This document shows, piece after piece, positions 44,710 through 54,612 of a stretch of 64,000 nucleotides of DNA. Origin of the DNA: Microglena sp. YARC (taxonomy: Eukaryota; Chlorophyta; Chlorophyceae; Chlamydomonadales; Chlamydomonadaceae); the NCBI GenBank assembly GCA_022414725.1, contig CM039464.1:7348113-7412112 (forward strand). The letters are read 5' to 3'. Numbering within the stretch: position 1 is the first letter of the stretch; every line of letters begins with the position of its first letter. The notes below the pieces were generated by a model. It worked only from the letters and a program-made list of their open reading frames with translations. It searched no databases and had not been told where the DNA came from. The translations under genes were made by a program, and so were the position numbers.

Positions 44710-45960
44710 TACACCTAGAAGTGAGGGTGTGCACCGCTCGAAACGAGGCTGAGAACGAGGCTCCTGCACCTCCGCCAGTAAACGAAGCTTCGGTAGCATA
44801 ATTGTGCAAGAAAGAGAGGAAGCTGTTCGCATCATTGGGCAGATCTTTTTCGAAATTCCGAGGTTGCAAGTATCTCGCCCCAAGCTGCCCACTTCTCAAG
44901 ATACCAGGGCGCGCCGTCGGCCATCCGCCCTATCGGCCATCCAAAGGAGTGACCGACGTGCCAGCTCATAGGTCGTGCATCGCCACCTCATCACATTGAA
45001 TTGCCGGCTCAAAGGCATATCTGTGGCGCCTGCGCAAGCTAGCTCCAGGCGCAGGCGCTTGAGAAGTGGGCAGCAAGGGGCGAGATACTCGCAACCCCAG
45101 AACTTTGAAAAATATCTGCCTAGTGATGCCAACAGCTTCCTTTCTTTCTTGTAAAATACTAGACATTTTCGCTCAATTAATTCTCTGCTCGTGTTCTGCA
45201 TCATCGCCACCTCCCTCACCCACCTCCCTCCCTCACCCACCTCCCAGTGACTCCATAACTCGCATGCTATCAAACACATTCAAACGCATTCAAACAAAAA
45301 AAGTTCACGAGGTAGGCGAGGCAGGCGTAGTATGCTCTGCTGCCCATTATGAACAAGGCTGTGAACGAAACCTCTCCATGATCGAGTTTCAGACGTAGAA
45401 GTGAGGGTGTGCACCGCTCGAAACGAGGCTGAGAACGAGGCTCCTGCACCTCCGCCAGTAAACGAAGCTTCGGCAGCAGAATTGCGCAAGAGAGAGAGGA
45501 AGCTGTTCGCATCATTGGGCAGATATTTTTCGAAATTTCGATGTTGCGAGTATCTCGCCCCATGCTGCCCACTTCGCAAGCGCCTGCGCCTGGAGCTAGC
45601 ATGCGCAGGCGCCACAGATATGCGATGAGGTGGCGTTGTACAACCTTTGAGCCGGCAAATCAATGTGATGAGGTGGCGGTGCACGACCTATGAGCTGGCA
45701 AGTCGGTCACTCCTTTGGATGGCCGATAGGGCGGACGGCCGACGGCGCGCCCTGATATCTTCTCTAGCGCCTGCGCCTGGAGCTAGCAGGCGCAGGCGCC
45801 ACAGATATGCGATGAGGTGGCGTTGTACAAACTTTGAGCCGGCAAATCAATGTGATGAGGTGGCGGTTCACGGCCTATGAGCTGGCACGTCGGTCACTCC
45901 TTTGGATGGCCGATAGGGCGGATGCATCCGCGGATGGCCGACGGCGCGCCCTGATATTCC
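44710..45960. repeat. Complex direct and inverted repeat cluster
   Basis: A block beginning GAAGTGAGGGTGTGCACCGC occurs directly at 44719 and 45399. Part of it (GGAAGCTGTTCGCATC ... GCTGCCCACTTCTCAAG) is inverted at 45058-45150. A ~183 bp unit starting GCGCCTGCGCCTGGAGCTAG is tandemly repeated at 45585 and 45768. Palindromes such as AGGCGCAGGCGC lie at the joints. The small frames in it are repeat shadows. Confidence 0.8.
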
Positions 45961-45989
45961 ACGGCCTAGGCCGTAGAAATCCACCCTTA

Positions 45990-46545
45990 GCTAGAGGGCG
46001 TTTACACGAGCCGGTTATCTCGGCTAGTTAACAGCTTGTTTCCAACCAGTTGGGGGTCCGGTTAAGGATTGTGTTTTGGAGGGTTCAGACTCGACCTCTA
46101 ACCGGACCCTTGGAAACATTCCACCAGTTAAGAGGGCGTTTACACGAGCAGGTATCTCGGCCATTTACGGTTAAGATGTATAGTTAACTAACTACGAAGC
46201 TTTTACACGACACTTTTCGCGTCAGTTATCTCGCCAAGTTAACCATTTTCGCGATAACCATAACTCCCCCCCCCCCCCCCCCCCCCTCTAGTTACGGGTT
46301 AAAGGTTAAGGTTAGTGGTTCGTTAACTTCGTTTGGCTTCCGAGCTGTGAGATATATTGGCTACGCTAGTTCCAGTTCAGTCCGTCAATTTCTGCAGATC
46401 CGAATTTTCTAGAGCAGCAAGCAAGAAGGCATTGGCCGAGCAGATGTTGATGATCAGCTGCCAGATCTCACCAATCAATCTCGATCGACGGGTCGCTGCG
46501 GAGCGCTGCGGAGCCTCGAAGTCGCTTGCTTCACAGCACGGTTTG
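45990..46545. mobile_element. Left inverted-repeat arm, possible PIF/Harbinger-type element ends
   Basis: AGAGGGCGTTTACACGAGC followed by a TATCTCGGC block occurs at 45993 and 46133, and its reverse complement lies at 54215-54262. From about 46165 to 46545 the sequence, including a 20-C run, is inverted at 52165-52530. A TTA stands beside the ends at 46130 and 54261. Superfamily is a guess. Confidence 0.5.
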
Positions 46546-46932
46546 TGCTGAGGAGCAAGGTCCGAAGATAGCTCGTCTGTCACCCAAAATTCAAATACCA
46601 CGAGGCTATCCAGAAGTACACGACCAACCTGACCGAACGCAAACTGCGAGCGCAAATGCACGTGTAAATATAAACTAGTTCAGTTTGCGTTCGTTGAGGG
46701 TTCAGGCATACGTGGCGCTAACTATTTGGTTATCTCGCCAACTCACAGCTTGTTTCTATTAACGGAGCTGAACTTTAAGCGGCGGTTAAATTCGTTATTT
46801 TCGGTGCTAACCGGTGTTTAGTCGGAAACACAAATAGTTGAGATCCGGTTAACAGGGGCGTGACCGCCCTTGTGTTGGCGATTGAATGGGGATCCGCTAG
46901 AGGTATGAGGAAGCCTCCCTGAGCCCCGCTGT

Positions 46933-47393
46933 CAGTAGGGTTGTTTTGTGTGCTGTGTGCAATGTCAGGTGTGTGCAACCTTGTTGCTGCCCTCGTGGCT
47001 GTTCTTGCGGAACGTGTGTCTCGTATCCCGCGCTTTGGTACACAGTTGCGCGTTACCTCATAAACTGGGGCTGTGCACCCTCCGGCTGTGACTAGGCAGT
47101 CTCCTTCGTGATGACTTGACTGTCGAATCCCAACGTCAAGTGTTTCGGGGCGCAGTTTGACTTAAATCTACCTAGAAGACGAGGTCACGTGACTGAAGAT
47201 ACATCTTGTCTAAAATTTGCTTGGAGTCGGAGGATAGGTGTCTGCATTTGCGAGTTTATCGAGCTGCCTGCCGTTTGCAAACGTCAGTTGGTGCGGTCCA
47301 AATGCACTTTGTAGGGCGAACCCTTAGGTTCCCTAGCCCACCCGTTTGGCGCATCCGGCAGTACGCCTGATGTACCGAAGTCGCTACCCATGG
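46933..47393. repeat. ~460 bp dispersed repeat, copy B
   Basis: Second copy of 36004-36510 with only two of the 12 bp units. It abuts the left LTR of the 47-52 kb element at CCATGG. Confidence 0.85.
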
Positions 47394-47395
47394 CT

Positions 47396-47580
47396 TTACA
47401 GTTAGATAAGCATTCGATCAATGCGCTAGGAGAAAGTCCTGGGATGCCGCGGTACCTCATGGTACCGGCATCAGTGTCCGTGCCATAGCTGGCAGCGGCA
47501 CAGCAGTACAGTGCAGCAGGGAGGAGTCCTGTGCACTCTAAGTCACTCTAGGTGAGCCGGTGAAACCCGGTGAATAACAT
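47396..47580 (-). repeat. 3' LTR-like repeat of the 47-52 kb element
   Basis: Shares TTTACAGTTAGATAAGCATT through GGTGAAACCCGGTGAATA with 51966-52146, almost without differences. The minus strand begins TGTTATTCACCGGG, a plausible LTR start. Confidence 0.75.
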
Positions 47581-47969
47581 CCCCCCCAATTCCTGGTATT
47601 CTTCATCCTGGAGAATTCCGGGAATTAGAGGAGTTAAAAGAAAAAACTAGAGGGACTTTAAAATATTCATAAGCAGGTTATGCTGTGGAAGATAAACTAG
47701 CAGGCTGGCTTATAAAAGGGGTGCAATGAGATGAGGTTCAGGAGTATTCTGTGGGACAGGGTGTCTGCCCTGGTCAAAATCTAAAAGAGAAGAAAGCAGA
47801 CACTCAAGTTGCAATCAATCAATATTCTAGGAAAAGTCTGTCTCATGTCGAGGAGTCCAGGGTAGAAATTGCATAGGTGACTGGTGGGAAGTCACATCTA
47901 AAATGCTACAAGGGAAGCCATGTAAGCTTACCATCTTATCAACTGCTGGCTGGCTAATGGTTCAGAGAA

Positions 47970-50537
47970 TCAAGTGTCATCAACTGGGTATGGGATCTGG
48001 TAGAACCCATCTCGCTTAAGTCTAGTTGTGATGGCCTGGTGCAGGTCATCCCACAGGTCAGCTGTAGGGTCAGAGTGGAAGACAGGAGGGCAGAAGTTGA
48101 GTATGAAACAGTCTTGCTGATTCCAGGGCATGATGGCATCATCAACGTAGATCAGGATAGGGCTGGGCTCTCCATCTGTCCTGATCTGATGGGATTGCAT
48201 GAGGAGTCCTGGCTGTCTGTGAGCTGCATTGCAGTAGGCACTGACCATGGCTGCCTGCAGGCAAATGGTCCATTTCAATCTATCCTTCATGCTGGCTGAG
48301 CAGGTGTCATACTTATATATGAGAGTGGCTAGCAGCTTGGAGTGCAGGTGGATAGGGCTAATAACTGGTGCAGGATTGTTGGGCATATCCTGTTCTCTCC
48401 AGACTTGGTGTGGAAGGGACCTCAGGTACTTGTACCTTGCATAGAAGTCGTGGATCAGGGTGTATAAGGGGACCCTGAGCATGTTGACTATGCAGGGTGG
48501 GGTGGGCAAGAGCATCATGTGATCTAGTATGTCCATCAGTTCTCCTAGGGGATAGTACCCCTCCCTGTGGTCCTCAAGGATGTAACTGATGGCAGACATA
48601 TGGGCATTGTTTTGTATGTCAGCTTGGGAACCTGGTTCTGAGGTGGGAGGTGTGCTACCTGGTGAGAAGTCTGTGATACCAGTGGGGGTCATGGTTTGGA
48701 GGAGTATGTCCTCTTGGAACAGGGAAAGGGTGGCAGTTATCAACTCTGCAGGTTTATCTTCTGCTGGCTCTACTAGGGGCTCTGCTGGTGGTTCCACTGC
48801 TGGCTGTTCTGGTGTCTCTACTGATAGCTCTACTGGTGGCTTTACTGGTTGTTCTACTAGTGGTTCTACTGGTGGCATAACTGGTGGCTGTGCTGGTAGC
48901 TCTACTGCCAGCTCTACTGGATGCTGGATCAACTTCTGGCTGGCTACAGATGGGTATCTCTTCTTATAGACCTCCAGCATTGATGCTTTTATGTTGGCCA
49001 GCTGTTGGTCAACATCTATGGCATCATCATCCTTGCTACAACTAGGGGCACTATCTGGCAGGACTTCTACATATCCTGCTTCTCTGTGACAGTCTGACCA
49101 GTACAGGCAGTTTGGGGAAGGCTCACCATTTGATTTCTGCTGGTACTGGACAGTGGCAGGGGCTGTATGGGATGCTGGAGGTGCTAGTATAGGAGGACCT
49201 GTCAGGTTGGGCTTGAGAAGGGTGTCCAGGGGTGGCTTATGGGCCAAGTTGGTGTTTGGTGAGGGGCACTGTCTGGAGCTGTGTCCAAAACCATCACAGT
49301 TCCAGCAAGTCATAGTCATACCTGGCCTGTTTCTCTTATCTCCCTTCCTGGTACGGCTGGGAGAAGCAGGGGCAGGGCTTGTGGAGGGAGGTACAGCAGG
49401 ATCAGCAGAGGTGGAGGGAGGTGAAGAGACAGGAGCTGGGGGAGAGGGAGGAGGAGGAGGAGGAGCACCTGGAGGTGGTGATGGGGGAGGAGGAGGTGGA
49501 GATGACGATGAAGGAGGAGGGGGAAGAGATGCCAGTTCATGGAGGCGGTCTGTAGAGTCCTTGAACCGTTGAGTCCACTTAGCTCTTCCTGCCGGGCATA
49601 AATGGTGTACCATGACGTGGGGGTTCAGGTACCACGGGTCAACTGGGCTGTCTTGGTCTGGGTGGTCAGTAGGCTTGGGGTAGAATACATTTGTGGTACA
49701 GACTCCCCCTTTTGTATTGTTATGGTAGACCAGGACAGACTGGAGGGGGGGGGCAGGTTCATTTTCCTGTCCTACGTCCTGGTCCTGATCCTCTTGGGAA
49801 GGTAGGCATAGGGTAGCCTGGGAGTCATCCAAAGAAAGGGTAAGGTCATCATCTTGTCTCATCATAGCTGGGATGCTTATGTGTTGCATTGGGATGCCAG
49901 TGTGTGGAATGATGAGTGGCATGGGATCACTATCAATGGGGCATATATGGACATCCTTGAGGGTGAGGATCAAGCCATTGTGTGCTTGGATGACAGCTGT
50001 GCCTGTGGAAGAGCACATACGTGGATGGGGATGTCCGGGGAAGAACACTGGGATTGGAGGAGATAGAGGTATGATTCTGATGAGGGCATGCTTGTTATAG
50101 GTGAGGTGATGGATTGAATCAGAGCTGAGTACCCAGTCATGTGCCATGGGCTGGGAAGGGGAGAAACACATCATGGTAGTGCCAGGGGTGTGCTCAGAGG
50201 TGGTTGGATCAGAAGTAGCATCTTCATGGTCCTCACTACTGAGGGCCTTCTGCAGAGTGGGGGGATTTCCTATCTCTGAGGCAGTGTGAAGGACAGGTGC
50301 AGTCTCAGAAGTAGGATCTTGGTCTTGTTGGTCCCCACTACTGTGGGCAATCTGCAGAGTGGGGGTACTTCCTATCTCTGAGACAGCGTGCAGGACAGGG
50401 TGGACATCAGGACAGGGCAGGGCACTGGAGATCTTACTTTCAATGAGGGCGTCCCGCTCTTTGAGCATGTCTTCCTTCCACTCGGGATACCATCCAGGCA
50501 GATGAGCATCTGGATGGACAGGTGGCACTGGAGGCAC
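47970..50537 (-). CDS. 855-codon polyprotein-like ORF of the LTR element
   Basis: Function unknown. Around residues 132-146 it has DWVLSSDSIHHLTYNKHA, and 60-80 residues on LILTLKDVHICP. This spacing resembles the copia protease region (W-x-DSGAS-x-H ... L-x-L-x-x-V-x-x-P), but the catalytic DSG is replaced. A Pro-rich stretch (about 340-390) leads to a CCHC knuckle, CWNCDGFGHSSRQC (about 410-423). A PVEP/PPVEL repeat covers about 540-605. The C-terminal ~200 residues look folded and include ILIYVDDAIMPWN (about 790-802); YVDD is the copia RT motif, but the other RT blocks are absent. The frame overlaps the upstream Gag-like ORF in the -1 frame, and the Met used here is only the first one in the frame. 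Confidence 0.7.
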   Translation of the reverse strand: MPPVPPVHPDAHLPGWYPEWKEDMLKERDALIESKISSALPCPDVHPVLHAVSEIGSTPTLQIAHSSGDQQDQDPTSETAPVLHTASEIGNPPTLQKALSSEDHEDATSDPTTSEHTPGTTMMCFSPSQPMAHDWVLSSDSIHHLTYNKHALIRIIPLSPPIPVFFPGHPHPRMCSSTGTAVIQAHNGLILTLKDVHICPIDSDPMPLIIPHTGIPMQHISIPAMMRQDDDLTLSLDDSQATLCLPSQEDQDQDVGQENEPAPPLQSVLVYHNNTKGGVCTTNVFYPKPTDHPDQDSPVDPWYLNPHVMVHHLCPAGRAKWTQRFKDSTDRLHELASLPPPPSSSSPPPPPPSPPPGAPPPPPPSPPAPVSSPPSTSADPAVPPSTSPAPASPSRTRKGDKRNRPGMTMTCWNCDGFGHSSRQCPSPNTNLAHKPPLDTLLKPNLTGPPILAPPASHTAPATVQYQQKSNGEPSPNCLYWSDCHREAGYVEVLPDSAPSCSKDDDAIDVDQQLANIKASMLEVYKKRYPSVASQKLIQHPVELAVELPAQPPVMPPVEPLVEQPVKPPVELSVETPEQPAVEPPAEPLVEPAEDKPAELITATLSLFQEDILLQTMTPTGITDFSPGSTPPTSEPGSQADIQNNAHMSAISYILEDHREGYYPLGELMDILDHMMLLPTPPCIVNMLRVPLYTLIHDFYARYKYLRSLPHQVWREQDMPNNPAPVISPIHLHSKLLATLIYKYDTCSASMKDRLKWTICLQAAMVSAYCNAAHRQPGLLMQSHQIRTDGEPSPILIYVDDAIMPWNQQDCFILNFCPPVFHSDPTADLWDDLHQAITTRLKRDGFYQIPYPVDDT

Positions 50538-51361
50538 AGATGCTTGGTCTGGAGGGGCAGATGCTGGGTCCTCAGGTTGGTCAGATGATCCAGCAGGGTC
50601 ATCTTCTCCAATCCAGAATTCCTGTCCCGCTGATGATGGGCACCAGTCGCAGTCGGCTGGTTTACAGGAGGGGGCCTGGAGGGGCCTGGAGGAGGTTGAG
50701 GTTGCTGTTTGTAGCGACCCTCTGCGATGTCCTTGAACCAGTTAGGGTCCTTCTCCAGGATCTTCTGCGCGCTCGCGCGGAGACTGGCCTTGAGTTTGGC
50801 GTCGTCCAAGGGGCAGAGGACAAGAGGATCATAGGGATTCTGAGGCATCTTCGGTGGTGGAGGAGGAGCATCCACGAATGGCGGGGGTGGTGGCGCATTC
50901 CGGTCAGAGGGGGACCTGGATGCTCGACGGAAAGGAAGGGCTGCATTGCGATGAATGGAGTGGCGAGAGAAGTTTAGAGATTTGATGGTTGTGGGAGGTG
51001 GAGTTTGGATAGGAGGATCTAACATGAAAACTGATCCATACTCATTTCTCAGGTAGCGCAAAGCAGACGCTGCATTGTTGGTGCGTTCGCGCAGAACAGC
51101 AGCGATAGATGGGTGGACTGAGTCACAAATGTGGTTCATAGCAATAAAGTTGCTGATGGCAGTGATATCACTGCTGGGCGAGGTGATGTAGTGCATGCCG
51201 TCTTTTGGTTCTGAGAACGAAATGAAGTCTCTGTCACCATGAAGCACTGAGTACCTGCAGAAGTTGTCCAGCATGGGGCTGGTCATGTCCTTGTACCAGG
51301 TAGCAAAGGTTTCAAGTGTTCCCTTATTACCGTCGAACTTGGGGTATTGCCGCGCATCCAT
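50372..51361 (-). CDS. Gag-like ORF of the LTR element, 329 residues
   Basis: It starts MDARQYPKFDGNKGTLETF, and the first ~140 residues look like a compact helical domain (TWYKDMTSPMLDNF, NHICDSVHPSIAAVL, ALRYLRNEYG). The length, the KFDG-type opening and a W near residue 22 are as in capsid regions of LTR elements. A Pro-rich linker and a helical KILEKDPNWFKDIAEGRYK segment follow. The last ~100 residues overlap the next ORF in the -1 frame, so a -1 frameshift would make a fusion. The first ORF lies about 600 bp from the right LTR, consistent with a leader. Confidence 0.6.
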   Translation of the reverse strand: MDARQYPKFDGNKGTLETFATWYKDMTSPMLDNFCRYSVLHGDRDFISFSEPKDGMHYITSPSSDITAISNFIAMNHICDSVHPSIAAVLRERTNNAASALRYLRNEYGSVFMLDPPIQTPPPTTIKSLNFSRHSIHRNAALPFRRASRSPSDRNAPPPPPFVDAPPPPPKMPQNPYDPLVLCPLDDAKLKASLRASAQKILEKDPNWFKDIAEGRYKQQPQPPPGPSRPPPVNQPTATGAHHQRDRNSGLEKMTLLDHLTNLRTQHLPLQTKHLCLQCHLSIQMLICLDGIPSGRKTCSKSGTPSLKVRSPVPCPVLMSTLSCTLSQR

Positions 51362-51654
51362 GGCGAAGGTCAGGGGAAGGGCAAAGCTCAGGGTGGGAAA
51401 GGCGGGATTAGGGAGTAGGAGATCTGAGTACGATAAAGAAACTCGAGATCAGGGAATGGGGAATTGGGAAAGAGGGATTGGGTACGAGGAGGGTTTGGGG
51501 AAGGAAAGGTTGGGGTGAAGTCCAACTGGGGAGAGGTCTGGAGGGTTTAATAGGTCAGGTGGTGGTTGAGAGACGGCTGAGGCTGCGTAAGCAGCGGGAC
51601 GTGGGAGATAGGGAAGGGGGTGGTGGGGGCGCAGTGGAGGTAGAGATTGTTGTC

Positions 51655-51655
51655 A

Positions 51656-51697
<42 letters not shown>
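51655..51697 (+). repeat. ~43 bp poly-G tract
   Basis: An uninterrupted run of G in the leader of the LTR element, C on the element's sense strand. Confidence 0.95.
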
Positions 51698-51965
51698 CTG
51701 GAGGACAGCTTGATGCTCAAGGGAGCAGGATCACCGGTAGGCTGATATACCGCACAAGAGTTGTGTCCCAAGGGGGAGATTCTTGTCGGGTGGAGCTTTC
51801 TTCACTCCTTTCAATTGATGCACTCCGCGCGACAACAATCAAAATGACCTTCAGCTCGGAATAGCGTCGAGCAAGGACAATCTAAAGCGAAGGGACCATA
51901 ACCTGTGAATTCCGGAGTTTGTGCAGAGCACAGAGACGAGGGGAAGACGGTAAGGATAAGATCTT

Positions 51966-52146
51966 TACAGTTAGATAAGCATTCGATCAATGCGCTAGGA
52001 GAAAGTACTGGGATGCCGCGGTACCTCATGGTACCGGCATCAGTGTCCGTGCCATAGCTGGCAGCGGCACAGCAGTACAGTGCAGCAGGGAGGAGTCCTG
52101 TGCACTCTAAGTCACTCTAGGTGAGCCGGTGAAACCCGGTGAATAC
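51966..52146 (-). repeat. 5' LTR-like repeat of the 47-52 kb element
   Basis: Right copy of the LTR-like repeat. It ends in GGTGAATA followed by a 22-C run where the left copy has AACATCCCCCCC. Confidence 0.75.
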
Positions 52147-52164
52147 CCCCCCCCCCCCCCCCCC

Positions 52165-52540
52165 CCCGTGCTGTGAAGCAAGCATCTTCGAGGCTCCGCA
52201 CGCAGCCCTCCGCAGCGACCCGTCGATCGAGATTGCTGGGTGAGATCTGGCAGCTGATCATCAACATCTGCTCGGCCCATGCCTTCTTGCTTGCTGCTCT
52301 ATCCTAAAAAAATCGAATCTGCAGAAATTGACGAACTGAAGTGGAGCTAGCGTAGCCGAAATATCTCACAGCTCGGAAGCCAAACGAACTTAACGAACCA
52401 CTAACGATAACCATAACCCGTAACTTGGGGGGGGGGGGGGGGGGGGGGGGGGGTATGGTTATTGCGAAAATGGTTAACTGAGCGAGATAACTGACGCAAA
52501 AAGTGTCGTGTAAACGCTTCGTAGTTAGTTAACTGTTATT
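52165..52540. repeat. Right arm, inverted copy of 46165-46545
   Basis: Reads as the reverse complement of the left arm, including GATCATCAACATCTGCTCGG and a 27-base G run (about 52427-52453) matching the C run on the left. Confidence 0.85.
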
Positions 52541-52734
52541 GTTTTTCAATAGAGCGGTCGAACAACTTAGAGACAGGTTACGGGGTACAAAAGTACGGGT
52601 AGTACATGGAGACAAATCAGTACGCCTTGCCATGGTGGCTTTGGTAGCCTCGGTGGCGTGTTCAATCGATGGATGGATAATCTGACGGCTTGCATGCCTG
52701 CATTCCTGCTAATGGGAATTGCTCTGCGATTCAA

Positions 52735-53395
52735 CGAAGTTAGTCGCGCTCTGCCCTTAGTTAGTCGCGCTCTGCCCTTAGTTAGTCGCGCTCTGCCCTT
52801 CTGCTGAGGTTCTTGCGCTCAGCAATTCTGCTATGGTTCTTGCGATCAGCAATTGTGCTAAGTTCAATGCGCTCTGCCATTCTGCTGAGGTTCTTGCGCT
52901 CGGCCTTTCTGCGATGGTTCTTGCACTCAGGCATTCTGCTCAGGTAGATGCGCTCAGCAATTCTGCTGAGGTTCTTGCGCTCTGCATTTCTGCTCAGGTA
53001 GATGCGCTCAGCAATTCTGCTCTGGTAGTTGCGCTCAGCAATTCTGGTAAGTAAGATGCGCTCAGCAATTCTGCTGAGGTTCTTGCGCATCGCAATTCTG
53101 ATCAGGTAGTTGCGCTCAGCAATTCTACTCAGGTAGTTGCGCTCGGCAATTCTGCTGAGTTAGATGCGCTCAGCAATCCAGCTGAGGTAGACGCGCTTTG
53201 CAATTTTGTTAAGGTAGGTGCACTGTGCGATTCCGTGAAGGTAGGTGCGCTCAGCAACCCTGTGAAGGTAGATGCTCTCAGCCATTCTGCTTATGAAGTT
53301 GCGCTCGGCAATTCTGCTAATTTAGATGCTCTCAGCCATTCTGCTTATGAAGTTGCGCTCAGCAAGTCTGCTAATGTTGATGCGCTTTGCAATCT
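52735..53395. repeat. ~24 bp minisatellite, about 25 units
   Basis: Units of the type GCGCTCAGCAATTCTGCTGA plus GGTTCTT. Because 24 is a multiple of three, both strands are open (RIAERIYLS peptides); this is not a gene. Confidence 0.9.
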
Positions 53396-53439
53396 TGCCG
53401 ACTCGAGGTAATAAACTGCCGAGGTAAAAACGTACAAGC

Positions 53440-54215
53440 GGCCACACCTGGAAGTAGAAGCAGCCCCCCCGGTAGCACCACCCGTAGCACCCCTCTTCAA
53501 GCCACAGGTCGACCAGGAGCGGAACAGGAAGCAATGGTATATCCGCTAGCAACACTGAGTGGTTCACGAGCAGGTACAAGAGGAGGCGCAGGTATAGACA
53601 AATCAAAAATTGATGGCCGAGTCATTGAGATGAACTATAGTACTGAAAACGGCAACTCGTGAATTACTCGCACGGCAATTTGGTCCTCTTTTAGCGGCAA
53701 GTCGGCTAGGAGCGGAACATAACTCAATGGTATAAACGGGCATAGGGACACGGATAGTCGGCAGCACTAACGGTCCACGACCACGATTGGGAGGAGGCGC
53801 TATATAAATGTATCAAAAATCGATAGCCTAGACAATGATATTAACTACAGTACAGAAAACAAAAACTCACGAATAACCTGCAACTGCAATTTGGTCAAAC
53901 AAGTGTGCAAGTGGTCACTTGTTTTTCAATCTCGCAGTTTGGTAACACAATGTACATCAGTACTGCAAGTTCATCTCTTGGCAGAACATCTCACTGGGCT
54001 GTAATTTTGTAATGTAAGAGTACTTGTTCGATAGAACTCACAAGCAGGCATCAGCATGGTACCTGTACGTGGCAAGCTCGAGACCGATCAAGGGCGGAAT
54101 TGTCTTATACAGAATAGATACAGCATGCCAGCTCAGCAACGACGTACGACGGACGGTGTACAACGTACGTTAAGTCGACAAGTGTGCAAGTGGTCACTCT
54201 TGTTTTTCAATCTCT
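53440..54215. other. Diverged duplication, non-coding
   Basis: A ~270 bp segment (GAGCGGAACA, GGAGGCGC, ATCAAAAATTGATGGC, GCAATTTGGTC) occurs at about 53516-53690 and 53710-53900. An AAGTGTGCAAGTGGTCACT motif is at 53902 and 54179. Confidence 0.55.
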
Positions 54216-54263
54216 TAACCGTAACTGGCCGAGATAACCTGCTCGTGTAAACGCTCTCTTAGG
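54215..54263. mobile_element. Right terminal inverted repeat matching 46133
   Basis: Reads CTTAACCGTAACTGGCCGAG then a CTCGTGTAAACGC block, the reverse complement of the sequence at 46133-46175. It closes the 46-54 kb inverted-repeat unit. Confidence 0.75.
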
Positions 54264-54612
54264 GTCTACTCAGGGTTCGGTGGGGACGGATTCCGCTGTC
54301 TTGAATCGTACCCATTTCGCGACAGATGTGATGGGGATTTGTGTGGGCCTAAGTCAGTACTGCGGTGCCCACAATAAACTCTAACCGCCAACCGTCCTTC
54401 CTATATACCCATTTGCCCATGCTTTCCAAACCTATTTCTCTTCCCTCGATTGTATTCCTTAAGCAACGGCTCCCGGCGTTCTTTCTTTCTGTCTACGTCT
54501 CCCTTCCGTTCGTCTTTCTCCTTCAGTTGCATTGACCTCCTTCGATTCAGAACAACGTTAGGTAGTGGCAAGGACTGCAAAGCCAAAACCGTTCTGACAG
54601 TGTCCGGCGGTC

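Larger units (their letters stand above)
47396..52146 (-). mobile_element. LTR element encoding Gag-like and unknown proteins, no RT seen
   Basis: Two nearly identical ~180 bp LTR-like repeats (47396-47580 and 51966-52146) bracket two minus-strand ORFs. Beside the left LTR the minus strand reads GGAATTGGGGGGGATG, a good polypurine tract, which fits the left LTR being the 3' one. RT, RNase H and integrase are not recognisable in the ~4.4 kb interior. It is therefore best read as a non-autonomous LTR retrotransposon with long open frames. Primer site not identified. Both LTR outer ends are irregular (the right one runs into a 22-C tract). Confidence 0.7.

Noticed and set aside
48589..49572. Plus-strand Gly/Ser-rich frames
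   Set aside because: Shadows of the Pro-rich and PVEP-repeat segments of the 855-codon minus-strand ORF.
52782..53090. Minus-strand repeat protein with RIAERIYLS units
   Set aside because: Product of a 24 bp minisatellite; the plus strand is equally open and no flanking coding sequence exists.
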